From: Lacisediminihabitans sp040549465
Lineage (GTDB): Bacteria; Actinomycetota; Actinomycetes; Actinomycetales; Microbacteriaceae
Direction of reading: 5' to 3'
Length of the DNA stretch: 64,000 nucleotides
NCBI RefSeq assembly: GCF_040549465.1
Contig: NZ_JBEPTL010000009.1
Coordinates: forward strand, 1 to 64,000
Shown in pieces: positions 48,991 to 57,229 of this stretch. The notes below the pieces were generated by a model. The model was not told the origin of the DNA. It saw nothing but the letters and a program-made list of their open reading frames with translations, and did no database searches. The position numbers were made by a program, and so were the translations under genes. Position 1 is the stretch's first letter, and every line of letters begins with the position of its first letter.

Positions 48991-50223
48991 CTATCGGTTC
49001 ACGTCGGCGGCCGCTCTCCAGACTGCCACCACGGCTGCGCTGCAGGAGTACGCTCCAGAGCGCGAGAGCGATGCCCGGCCGCAGAGCATCAGGCCGATCC
49101 ACACCGGTGAGATATATCCGAGGCCTGCCGCTATGGTGAGACCGCCGAGGTAGGCGCCCATGCTGTTGCCGAGGTTCAGAGCGGAGTGGTTCGCGGCAGC
49201 GGCCAGCGTCTGGCTGTCCCCCGCGACATCCATAAGCCTGGTCTGGATGGCCGACGAAATGCCTGCTGCGGCGAGTCCGACCAGGAAGACGAAGATGAAC
49301 AAACCGACGATGGTCTGTGCGGTGAGCGCGAGGCCGGCCAGCGATACGGCGAAGAGTGCGAAGAAGCCGAAGATCGTGCGCATCACGCTGCGGTCGGCGA
49401 GCCGGCCGCCCAGCAAATTGCCGACGGTCATGCCGAGGCCGATCACCACCAGCACGATCGGAACCAGCGCTGGCGTGAGCCCGGTGACATCCGTCGCGAT
49501 GGGTGCGATGTAGGTGTAGACGGCGAAGAAGCCGCCGAAACCTACAGCGCCGGTGAGCAACGTGAGCCAGACCTGTGAACGACCGAAGGCGGCGAGTTCG
49601 CGCTTCATCGTGGCCTCCGGGTTACCAGCCTGCCGGGGCAGCACGACGACCAGGGCTACGAACGTGATGGCGAAGATGGAGGCGACGGCCAGGTACGCGA
49701 TGCGCCATCCGGCCACCTGCCCGAGCGCGGTGATGGCCGGCACCCCGATCACATTGGCGATGGTGAGGCCGGACAGCACGAAGGCGACACCGGCGCCTCG
49801 TTTGCCGGGGCCCAGAAGACTCGCGGCCATGAGGGAGGCGATGCCGAAGTAAGCACCGTGCGGTAACCCGGCAACGAAACGGGCAGCGAGGACCAGTCCG
49901 AAGGTCGGCAGAACGGCGGAGGCGATGGTCGCGACGGTGAAGACCGCGGCGAGCACGATTAGGAGGTTTCGGCGAGGGAAGCGCGCGGAGAATGCCGCGA
50001 TGGTCGGTGCACCGACGACGACGCCAAGAGCATATGCCGAGACGAGCCAGCCGGCCTGAGCGTTCGCCTCCTCGTGTGAGTGCGCATAGAGGGCGGGCAG
50101 CAGGTCGTGCGCGATATTCGGCAGCAGCCCGAGAGCGACGAACTCGGTCGAGCCGATGCCGAAGCCGCCGAGGGCCAGGGCGAACAGCGCCAGTCGCACG
50201 CGAACCGGCGAGAGCGTTGTCAC
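48991..50223 (-). CDS. MFS transporter (DHA1/AraJ-like) with frameshifted C-terminus
   Basis: This protein has MFS signs GFGIGSTEFVALGLLPNIAH, LVSAYALGVVVGAPTIAAFS, FVAGLPHGAYFGIASLMAAS and PAITALGQVAGWRIAYLAVA, as in arabinose-efflux/AraJ-type proteins. The reading as given ends in an unlikely tail (CGRASLSRSGAYSC). One base missing near 49074-49082 would instead give GLGIALALWSVLLQRSR and run to TAG at 48971-48973, a normal helix-12 end. So the last 30 or so residues are frameshifted, by mutation or sequence error; the ancestral gene is about 48971-50223. The substrate is unknown. Most of the gene appears intact. Confidence 0.85.
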   Translation of the reverse strand: MTTLSPVRVRLALFALALGGFGIGSTEFVALGLLPNIAHDLLPALYAHSHEEANAQAGWLVSAYALGVVVGAPTIAAFSARFPRRNLLIVLAAVFTVATIASAVLPTFGLVLAARFVAGLPHGAYFGIASLMAASLLGPGKRGAGVAFVLSGLTIANVIGVPAITALGQVAGWRIAYLAVASIFAITFVALVVVLPRQAGNPEATMKRELAAFGRSQVWLTLLTGAVGFGGFFAVYTYIAPIATDVTGLTPALVPIVLVVIGLGMTVGNLLGGRLADRSVMRTIFGFFALFAVSLAGLALTAQTIVGLFIFVFLVGLAAAGISSAIQTRLMDVAGDSQTLAAAANHSALNLGNSMGAYLGGLTIAAGLGYISPVWIGLMLCGRASLSRSGAYSCSAAVVAVWRAAADVNR

Positions 50224-50242
50224 AGGGAAGCAGCGATCGGCG

Positions 50243-50551
50243 TCAGCTTCCCTCGGTGATTGCCTTCTCGAGCCTCTCGAGCTTGCCGGTCAGCTCGCCA
50301 GTGTGTCCAGGACGGATGTCGGCCTTCAAGACCAGCGACACGCGCGTTCCATAGGTGCCCACCGCATCCGTCGCTCGCCTGATCACGTCGAAGACTTCAT
50401 CCCAGTCGCCCTCGATCGTCGTGAACATAGCGTCGGTGTGGTTCGGAAGACCGGAGTCCCGAACGACAGTTACCGCTGCCGCGACCGCGTCGTGCACGGA
50501 ATCTCCGCCGTTGTCTGCACCGCTCGGTGCTACAGAAAATGCCACAAGCAT
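50243..50551 (-). CDS. Thiamine-binding protein, MTH1187/YkoF family
   Basis: This 102-residue protein begins MLVAFSVAPSGADNGGDSVH, typical of the MTH1187/UPF0045 group of ferredoxin-like thiamine (HMP) binding proteins. It has DAMFTTIEGDWDEVFDVIRR, RVSLVLKADIRPG and a C-terminal helix. AAGGAGA is six bases upstream of ATG. The protein is cytoplasmic and oligomeric in known relatives; it binds thiamine or its analogs, but its in-cell role is uncertain. No thiamine genes are adjacent: neighbours are an MFS transporter and a membrane glycosyltransferase. Confidence 0.85.
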   Translation of the reverse strand: MLVAFSVAPSGADNGGDSVHDAVAAAVTVVRDSGLPNHTDAMFTTIEGDWDEVFDVIRRATDAVGTYGTRVSLVLKADIRPGHTGELTGKLERLEKAITEGS

Positions 50552-50561
50552 GATTTCTCCT

Positions 50562-51920
50562 TCAATTCTTGGCGAGGTCGGAATCGAGTTCTGGGTCTGG
50601 AGTCGTCGCCGTGGTGAACGGCCACGCTGCCGGCAGCCAGGTCGATTCGTCGGCGAGCGGAATGTTCTCTGCGCGTTCACGTCCGGCCTGCCAGAGCGAG
50701 AAGATCGTCCAGCCGAGCAGTACGAAAAGTAGCAGATTGCGGGCCGACAGCACGGTGAGCATCACGACATTGAGGCCGAGAAGGTAGCCGTAGAGGTAGG
50801 GATAGAACGCCTGCGTGAGGCCGGCGAGCACGAGCACAATGATCGCCGGAGTGCGGAACGGCCTCCCGTGGCCGGCGACATTCGCGACCAACCCCAGGAT
50901 CACCGGCACGGCCAGCCAGGTCATGTATTGCGGTGAACCGACTTTGTTGAACGCGATGAACGCCGTGACGAAAGCCAGCGAGAGCGAGGGCAGCAGGTTC
51001 GCGACCGTCGCGCCGTTGCGCATAGCCAGAACGGCGAACACGGCGATGGCGAGTGACACCAGGAGCATCAACGGTGTCATGAGGTTGCTGGCGGACTCGA
51101 CCCCCACTCCCCTGACCTGCCAGGTGAGAAGCGCCCTGTCGTAGTAGACGACGGTGTTCGGGACCTTCGCGAAGGCCTGCCAGAGCCAGATGTTCGAGAT
51201 CGGCGCCTCGGCCTGCAGCCCTCTTCCGGTCTGCTCTGTCACGAAGCTGAAGACATTGAGCCCACTGCCGAGGGCCAGCGCCACGGCGATAATGGCCAGG
51301 CTGAAAATCAGGCCGGTGAGGATGATGCGCCCGCGGTCCCGCAGCGTGATCACCATGGCCACGATGATCGCCGCCGGCCACACCTTGATCCAGGTCGCCA
51401 CCGTCAGGATTACCGTCGCAGCCCGCGGACGAGACGCGATCAGCAACACCCCGACGATAGCAATGGGAACGGTGATCGAGTCGATCCGACCGAGCGAGAT
51501 GGGGCCGAGGAGCACGAGAAAGCCGACCCACCACCAGCCGACCGCAATGTTCTGGCGGCCCCGGCCCCATCCGGTCAGGAAGGCGAGCGCCACTGCGTCG
51601 AGGAGCATCACGAGGCTGAGCCAGGTGCTCGAATACAGCTCCGGACCGAAGACCCTGGCCATGAGCATCGGCACCAGCGCCACGATCGGGTAGACCCATG
51701 AACTGTCGATGCCCACCCAGAAGTGCGCGACGATCGCCTGGTCGGTCCAGAACTTGTAGACGAAGCTCACATCGCCGAGCGGGTAGCCAGGCGCGTAGAG
51801 GTTGAGCATTCCGAGCCAGAAATGCGCGAGTATGAAGGCTCCCCAGAGCACTATCGGGTTCCCCACGATCGCCCTGGCGGATGTGGGCCACGACACTCGG
51901 CGGGGAACGGTGGCACTCAT
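50562..51920 (-). CDS. Polytopic membrane glycosyltransferase (GT87/mannosyltransferase-like)
   Basis: This 452-residue protein has about 11-12 helices. A loop after the first helix (LGDVSFVYKFWTDQAIVAHF, WVGIDSSWVYP) fits the GT-C fold, and ISLGRIDSITVPIAIVGVLL with VATWIKVWPAAIIVAMVI matches the GT87/DUF2029 polyprenol-phosphate mannosyltransferase group. The family would move a sugar from a lipid carrier outside the membrane. Ribosome site weak; TACGCT lies eight bases before ATG. It is placed 11 bases from the thiamine-binding gene, but no functional link is evident. Confidence 0.75.
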   Translation of the reverse strand: MSATVPRRVSWPTSARAIVGNPIVLWGAFILAHFWLGMLNLYAPGYPLGDVSFVYKFWTDQAIVAHFWVGIDSSWVYPIVALVPMLMARVFGPELYSSTWLSLVMLLDAVALAFLTGWGRGRQNIAVGWWWVGFLVLLGPISLGRIDSITVPIAIVGVLLIASRPRAATVILTVATWIKVWPAAIIVAMVITLRDRGRIILTGLIFSLAIIAVALALGSGLNVFSFVTEQTGRGLQAEAPISNIWLWQAFAKVPNTVVYYDRALLTWQVRGVGVESASNLMTPLMLLVSLAIAVFAVLAMRNGATVANLLPSLSLAFVTAFIAFNKVGSPQYMTWLAVPVILGLVANVAGHGRPFRTPAIIVLVLAGLTQAFYPYLYGYLLGLNVVMLTVLSARNLLLFVLLGWTIFSLWQAGRERAENIPLADESTWLPAAWPFTTATTPDPELDSDLAKN

Positions 51921-51963
51921 CGTTGTCCAGCGTATCCGAGGCTCATCGCCGAACCTGCGCCAG

Positions 51964-52782
51964 CTACCGGCTGAGCAACTCCGCGATCACCGGCGAGACG
52001 TTCTCCGCCAGGTCGAGCACGGTGAAGGGGCCGCCGTGACCGGCGCGCTCAGCGGCGAGCCCGTGGACGACGGATGCCGTCGCCGCAAGCCGCGCGAGGG
52101 TCCCACTGTCTGCGGCAGCATCCGCATGGGTCGCGACGATAGCGCCCAGTATGCCCCCGAGCGCATCCCCCGCGCCGGCGGTGGCCAACCATGGCGGAGC
52201 GGAAGACGCCACCAGCCGCGCTCCGTCAGGGCTGGCGACGTAGGTTTTGTGGCCCTTGAGAAGCACCGTCACGCCGAGTTCCTCTGCCGCGCGCGCGGCC
52301 CAGGTTCCGGGGTCGGCAGCGATATCGGATGTCTCGGCACCGGTCACCCGTGCGAGCTCACGAAAATGCGGGGTGATGATCACCGCGCCGGTGGCGTTGC
52401 CCACCAGGTCGAGTGCCCCGGCATCGATGACCACGGGAAGGCCCTGCGCGATCGCGTCACCGAGACGCTTCGCCGTCGCCGGGTCGCGGGTGGCGGCATC
52501 CATTCCCGAACCGAGCAGCCAGGCCTGTACGCGTCCCGGTGCGGTCACCGTTTCCGGCCTGCGTCGCAGCACAAAATCGCTCGGCCGCTCGTCGCCAAGG
52601 TAGCGCACCATTCCGACGCCGGTGCGCAGCGCGGCCTCCACGCCGAGCACGGCGGCTCCGGGGTACGCCGTCGAGCCGGTGATAACGCCAAGCACGCCGC
52701 GGGAGTATTTGTCGTCGTCGGCGCCCGGCACCGCGATGTACTCGCGTGCGTCGTCCGGGGTCCATGGCGTAAAGCTGCTCAT
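51964..52782 (-). CDS. nnrD: ADP-dependent NAD(P)H-hydrate dehydratase
   Basis: This 272-residue ribokinase-like protein is the NnrD (CarKD) type. GVLGVITGSTAYPGAAVLGV, AALRTGVGMVRYLG, LLGSGM, VIITPHFRELARVTG, TVLLKGHKTYVASPDGARLV and the catalytic GAGDALGGILGAIV. It repairs damaged NAD(P)HX using ADP or ATP. ATG 52782 is chosen because a TATCGT box lies seven bases upstream and homology starts there. NnrE, the epimerase usually fused or adjacent, is not in view. It is divergent from the HAD gene. Confidence 0.92.
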   Translation of the reverse strand: MSSFTPWTPDDAREYIAVPGADDDKYSRGVLGVITGSTAYPGAAVLGVEAALRTGVGMVRYLGDERPSDFVLRRRPETVTAPGRVQAWLLGSGMDAATRDPATAKRLGDAIAQGLPVVIDAGALDLVGNATGAVIITPHFRELARVTGAETSDIAADPGTWAARAAEELGVTVLLKGHKTYVASPDGARLVASSAPPWLATAGAGDALGGILGAIVATHADAAADSGTLARLAATASVVHGLAAERAGHGGPFTVLDLAENVSPVIAELLSR

Positions 52783-52821
52783 GGCTCTCACGATAGTTTG
52801 GATGTCAGAAAGGCGACCCCC

Positions 52822-53442
52822 ATGCCACTGACTATTTCCGATCGCGTCGTGGTCTTCGACTACGGCGAGGTCATCTCCCGCAGTCCAAGCGAACGTGCCC
52901 GCGCCGACCTCCTGGAGGTCGCCGGAGTGGACGCTGAAGCCTTCTGGGCGTCCTACTGGGCACACCGACACGGACTCGATGAGGGCACCACGAGTATTCG
53001 CGAGTACTGGAAACTGGTCGCGGCCGACGTCGAGGTGCAGTGGCCGGAGTCGAAGATCCACGAACTCTGGGTGGCGGACTTCACCGGCTGGTTGAGTGTC
53101 GAGCCCGGCACTTTCGATGTGCTGGCCGACCTGCACGAGGGTGGCACCCGTATCGCGCTGCTCTCGAACGCCGGTTTCGATTTCGCGAGCCCCTTCCGTT
53201 TCTCACCGATGGCCCAGTACTTCGAACGCATGTTCATCAGCGCGGAGATGTCGAAGCTGAAGCCGAACGCCGACATCTACCTCGAGGTGGCGAGCGAGCT
53301 CGGAATATCTCCGGCCCGGATGATCTTTATCGATAACAAGCAGGAGAACGTCGACGGCGCTGAAGCGCTCGGCATCATCGGTCACCTTTTCGTCGGCCAC
53401 CGGCAACTGCGCTCCTTTCTCGAATCGCTCACAGACAGGTAA
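52822..53442 (+). CDS. HAD-family hydrolase (YihX/epoxide-hydrolase N-like)
   Basis: This 206-residue HAD phosphatase-like protein has the DxD motif replaced in part: VVVFDYGEVISRS (nucleophile Asp then Tyr-Gly). A Ser/Thr motif lies in IALLSNAGFDF, Lys in MSKLKPNADIYLEVASELGI, and the last acidic motif is MIFIDNKQENVDGAEALGI. This FDYGEV variant is typical for the haloacid dehalogenase-like subfamily with epoxide hydrolase N-terminal similarity. ATG 52822 lies about ten bases after GAAAGG. The substrate is unknown; the OYE gene follows after two bases. Confidence 0.88.
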   Translation: MPLTISDRVVVFDYGEVISRSPSERARADLLEVAGVDAEAFWASYWAHRHGLDEGTTSIREYWKLVAADVEVQWPESKIHELWVADFTGWLSVEPGTFDVLADLHEGGTRIALLSNAGFDFASPFRFSPMAQYFERMFISAEMSKLKPNADIYLEVASELGISPARMIFIDNKQENVDGAEALGIIGHLFVGHRQLRSFLESLTDR

Positions 53443-53444
53443 CA

Positions 53445-54530
53445 GTGACCACACCAGCGATTTTCGCACCGCTCACCGTTCGTTCCACGACTTTCCGCAA
53501 CCGCATCTGGGTCGCGCCGATGTGCGAATACTCGGTGGAGAGGGCGGATGGCGTGCCGACCGACTGGCACCTCGTGCACCTCGGCTCATTCGCTCGCGGC
53601 GGCGCGGGACTCGTGATGACCGAGGCCTCGGCGGTGAGCGCGGATGGGCGCATCTCGCCCCAGGACACCGGGATCTACAGTGACGAACAGCGCGACGCCT
53701 GGTCGCGCATCGTCGACTTCATCCACTCGCAGGGTGCTGCCGCGGCGATCCAACTCGCCCATGCCGGTCGTAAAGCATCGACCTACCGGCCGTGGGATGA
53801 GAAGCACGGCACCATCCCGGTCGCTGAGGGCGGATGGCAGAGCGTCGCGCCGTCGGCCGTCGCGTTCACCGGGTACGCCGATCCGATCGCCCTCGACCGG
53901 GCGGCCATTGCCACGATCGTCGCGAACTTCGCCGCGGCCGCCCGTCGCGCCATCGACGCCGGTTTCGACCTGCTCGAACTGCACGCAGCGCACGGCTACC
54001 TCGTGCATCAGTTTCTCTCTCCCCTGTCGAACCAGCGCGACGACGAGTACGGCGGAAGCCTGGAGAACAGGGCGCGTCTGCTGCTCGAGATCGTGCGGGC
54101 CGTGCGGGCCGAAGCCGGCGACCAGGTGGCGCTCTTCGTGCGTTTCTCCGCCACCGACTGGGCGGAGGGCGGCTGGGACCAGGAGCAGACGGCCACCGTC
54201 GCCGCCTGGGCAAAGGATGCCGGCGCCGACCTCTTCGACGTGTCCACCGGTGGTCTCGTGGCCGGCACGACCGTTCCCGTCGGCCCCGGCTACCAGGTGC
54301 CCTTCGCGGACTACATCAAGCACGAGTCATCCGTCGAGGTGACCGCCGTCGGTCTCATCACCGAGCCGCAGCAGGCGGAGGACATCGTCGCCTCCGGTAG
54401 GGCGGATGCCGTCATGCTGGGCCGTGAACTCCTGCGCGATCCGCACTTCCCGCTGCGAGCCGCTCACGCTCTGGGTTACGACCCCCCCTACTGGCCGCAG
54501 CAGTACCTGAGAGCCAAACTCCCCCGGTAG
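53445..54530 (+). CDS. Old Yellow Enzyme, YqjM-type NADPH:flavin ene-reductase
   Basis: This is a 361-residue FMN TIM barrel of the YqjM (class III) type. APMCEYS (the modulating Cys), GTIPVAEGGWQSVAPSAVAF, QLAHAGRKAS, LLELHAAHGYLVHQFLSPLS followed by NQRDDEYGGSLENR, STGGL, and RADAVMLGRELLRDPHFPLR. It reduces activated C=C bonds of enones using NADPH. It starts two bases after the HAD stop at GTG, so they form an operon. It has been seen as an oxidative-stress or detoxification enzyme in relatives; this is inferred here. Confidence 0.93.
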   Translation: MTTPAIFAPLTVRSTTFRNRIWVAPMCEYSVERADGVPTDWHLVHLGSFARGGAGLVMTEASAVSADGRISPQDTGIYSDEQRDAWSRIVDFIHSQGAAAAIQLAHAGRKASTYRPWDEKHGTIPVAEGGWQSVAPSAVAFTGYADPIALDRAAIATIVANFAAAARRAIDAGFDLLELHAAHGYLVHQFLSPLSNQRDDEYGGSLENRARLLLEIVRAVRAEAGDQVALFVRFSATDWAEGGWDQEQTATVAAWAKDAGADLFDVSTGGLVAGTTVPVGPGYQVPFADYIKHESSVEVTAVGLITEPQQAEDIVASGRADAVMLGRELLRDPHFPLRAAHALGYDPPYWPQQYLRAKLPR

Positions 54531-54755
54531 CAGGCCGGCTCCGCGAACAGGACGCACCCGACCAGTCCGGCCCGCTCATCCTGTCGACGGGCTCTCCACC
54601 GCATTCCGTCCTGTGGAACGGCGCAACCCTGCTGCGAGGGCCTGGTCGGCTGCCCGTCGTGCTACCGGGGCGCGGGCCGTATGGCAAGGACACCGGGTTC
54701 GGCGAGCATCTTTGGGCAGGCCGTTGGCACGGCGACCCACCGACGCCACCGCTCA
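54531..54755. other. 225-base convergent gap with a coding-like remnant
   Basis: No start codon or gene is certain. A plus-strand frame, offset from the OYE frame, stays open to TAG near 54768 and encodes PLILSTGSPPHSVLWNGATL, then LLRGPG and a GEHLWAGRWHGDPP-like tail, with ordinary GC3 bias. It might be a decayed gene end. Short complementary blocks ACAGGACG and CGTCCTGT are also present. Confidence 0.3.
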
Positions 54756-55793
54756 CTACCGGCGGGTAGCATCCTGGACCTCGCCGACCAACTCTTCGAT
54801 GATGTCCTCTAGGAACAGCACCCCCCTGGTAGCCCCGCTCTCGTCGAACACCCGCGCGAGGTGCACGCCTGACCGGCGCATCGCGGCCAGGGCATCTTCG
54901 AGGTCGGTGCCCCGGAAGATGGAGATCAGTTGTCGGATACGCTTCGGCGGCACCGGTTCGGTGAATTCTGCCGGATCTTCGAGGTCAAGCACGTCTTTCA
55001 GGTGCAGATATCCGGTGGGCTCCGCTTCATCGTTGACGAGCACGTAGCGGGAGAACCCGTTCTGCGCGACGGCGCGTTCGACATCCGCGGGTGTCGCCGC
55101 CTCTGACAGGCTGACAAGGTCGGGCATCCCGACGGCGATGTCCTGCACCTTCTTGGCGCTGAATTCGAAGGCGGCGTTGAGCGCGCCGATGTTGTCGGTG
55201 AGCACGCCTTCTTTCGTCGACTGGGCGACGATGTTCGCTACCTCGTCGACGGTGAAGGAACTGTTCGCCTCGTTCTTCGGTTCGACGCGGAACAGCCTCA
55301 GGAATCCATTGGCCGTGGCGTTCAGCGCGATGATGATCGGGCGGAAAACGGTCGATACGAACACCAGCGGCGGAGCGAGGATGAGCGCGGCGCGATCCGG
55401 CAGCGAGAAAGAGAGGTTCTTCGGCACCATTTCGCCGATCACGACGTGCAGGAAGGAGACGATGACGAGGGTGATGATGAACGCGATCGTGCCGAGCACT
55501 TCTTCCGGCCAGCCAGTGAGATGCAGCGGTATCTCGAGCAGGTGGTGCAGTGCCGGTTCTGACACGTTCAGGATGAGCAGCGAGCAGACGGTGATGCCCA
55601 GCTGGCTGGTCGCCAGCATCATCGTCGCGTGCTCCATGGCGTACAGCGTGGTTTTCGCGGCTCGGCTGCCGGCTTCGGCCCTCGGTTCGATCTGCGAGCG
55701 TCGCGCAGAGATGACGGCGAACTCGGCACCGACGAAGAAGGCGTTGACGAGCAACAGCACGACGAGCCATGCGATCCCCGACCAGTCGCTCAT
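54756..55793 (-). CDS. CorC/HlyC-like CBS-domain membrane protein (DUF21), 1
   Basis: This 345-residue protein has a DUF21 transmembrane region (about 1-150; SGIAWLVVLLLVNAFFVGAE, ISARRSQIEPRAEAGSRAAK, VVIGEMVPKNLSF) and two CBS motifs (about 205-310; DIAVGMPDLVSLSEAATPAD, FSRYVLVNDE, GVLFLEDIIEELVGEV). Family members are implicated in Mg2+/Co2+ export. It is shorter than its upstream partner because the C-terminal CorC_HlyC domain is missing. The start overlaps the partner's stop by four bases. Confidence 0.9.
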   Translation of the reverse strand: MSDWSGIAWLVVLLLVNAFFVGAEFAVISARRSQIEPRAEAGSRAAKTTLYAMEHATMMLATSQLGITVCSLLILNVSEPALHHLLEIPLHLTGWPEEVLGTIAFIITLVIVSFLHVVIGEMVPKNLSFSLPDRAALILAPPLVFVSTVFRPIIIALNATANGFLRLFRVEPKNEANSSFTVDEVANIVAQSTKEGVLTDNIGALNAAFEFSAKKVQDIAVGMPDLVSLSEAATPADVERAVAQNGFSRYVLVNDEAEPTGYLHLKDVLDLEDPAEFTEPVPPKRIRQLISIFRGTDLEDALAAMRRSGVHLARVFDESGATRGVLFLEDIIEELVGEVQDATRR

Positions 55794-57109
55794 GAGCGAT
55801 CACCGCCGGTGCTGTCGTCGAGTGCCGGGGTGAAGCGCACGCGGTCGATTCGGCGGCCGTCCATCCGTTCGACACGGAATTCGCCGGCCTCGATAGTGAC
55901 GGTGTCGCCAACCACGGGCAGGCGCCCGAGTTCGCTCATGATGTAACCGCCGACGGTCTCGTACGGACCGTCTTCCGGCACCGTCACGTCGGCTCGCTCG
56001 AGCAGCTCGTCGGGTCGCAGCATGCCGGGGAAGGTCAGCCAGTCACGGGACCGCACGACTCCTGCGCGGGTGCGGTCGTGTTCGTCGGCCACCTCGCCGA
56101 CCAGCTCTTCGACCAGGTCTTCCAGCGTCGTGACGCCTGCCGTTCCACCGTATTCGTCGACGACGACAGCCATCTGGTAGCCGCGTCCGCGCAGTTCGCC
56201 GAGCAGCAGGTCGAGTTTCATGGTCTCCGGTACGCGCAGGGCGTCGCTCTGCAGGGCTCCGACCGGCACATCCGCCCGCTTCTCGCGAGGCACAGCCACG
56301 GCCTGTTTCACGTGCACGAGGCCGACCACGTCGTCGATTCCGTCGTCGATCACCGGGAACCGCGAGTATCCGGTCTGCCTGGCGAGGTCGAGCACCGTCT
56401 GCGCGGAGGCGGTGCGATCGACGCTGGTCACACGGGGACGCGGCGTCATCACGTCGGAGGCGATGTGTTCGCTGAACACGAGGGTGCGGGAGAGCAGCGT
56501 CGCCGTGTCGCGATCGAGACTGCCCTCGGTGGCCGAACGACGTACGAGCGAACGCAACTCCTCCGCCGTCCGCGCGGAGGAGAGCTCTTCTTTCGGCTCG
56601 ATACCGACGGCGCGGAGGATGACATTGGCCGTGTTGTTGAGCAGGGAGACGAAGGGTTTGAACACCATCGTGAACCCGACCTGGAAGGGGATGACGAGCT
56701 TCGCCGTAGGCAACGGAAGTGCCAGCGCGAAGTTCTTCGGCACCAGTTCACCGATGATCATCGACAGCAGGGTGGCGATGATCACCGCGATGATCGAGGC
56801 CAGCGTCGTGACCACGGCCTGTGGCCAGCCGATGGCGGCGAGCGGGGCCAACAGGAACGAACTGATCGCCGGCTCCATCGTGTAACCGGTGAGCAGCGTG
56901 GTGAGGGTGATGCCGAGCTGCGCGCTCGAGAGATGGGTCGAGGTGACCCTGAGGGCGCCGATGGTGAGGCCGAAGCCTTTTTCACCACGCGCGGAGCGAG
57001 ACTCGAGGTCAGAGCGGTTGAGGTTGACGAGTGAGAACTCGGAGGCGACGAAGAATCCCGTGCCAATGGTCAGGATGATGCCGACACCCAACATGATGAA
57101 CTCATACAT
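55790..57109 (-). CDS. CorC/HlyC-like CBS-domain membrane protein (DUF21), 2
   Basis: From ATG 57109 the protein is 439 residues. MYEFIMLGVGIILTIGTGFF, then VASEFSLVNLNRSDLESRSA, starts the DUF21 domain; IIGELVPKNFALALPLPTAK is conserved. Two CBS motifs follow, then the CorC_HlyC domain (RDWLTFPGMLRPDELLERAD, GYIMSELGRLPVVGDTVT). A GTG at 57139 is an alternative start, ten codons upstream, with no better ribosome site. The likely role is metal-ion transport or homeostasis in the membrane. It is co-transcribed with the shorter paralog that follows. A GATAAT box at about 57161-57166 (minus) is a probable promoter. Confidence 0.9.
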   Translation of the reverse strand: MYEFIMLGVGIILTIGTGFFVASEFSLVNLNRSDLESRSARGEKGFGLTIGALRVTSTHLSSAQLGITLTTLLTGYTMEPAISSFLLAPLAAIGWPQAVVTTLASIIAVIIATLLSMIIGELVPKNFALALPLPTAKLVIPFQVGFTMVFKPFVSLLNNTANVILRAVGIEPKEELSSARTAEELRSLVRRSATEGSLDRDTATLLSRTLVFSEHIASDVMTPRPRVTSVDRTASAQTVLDLARQTGYSRFPVIDDGIDDVVGLVHVKQAVAVPREKRADVPVGALQSDALRVPETMKLDLLLGELRGRGYQMAVVVDEYGGTAGVTTLEDLVEELVGEVADEHDRTRAGVVRSRDWLTFPGMLRPDELLERADVTVPEDGPYETVGGYIMSELGRLPVVGDTVTIEAGEFRVERMDGRRIDRVRFTPALDDSTGGDRS

Positions 57110-57229
57110 GCGGATGCTCGACAGGATTCTGGCCGGCACGGCGCCTAGAGGGAGGGTCGTCCATTATCTGATCGAGTCTACTGAAAGCACGGCTGTGAGA
57201 AAGCCCCGACGGTCAGGAAAAATCGGGGG

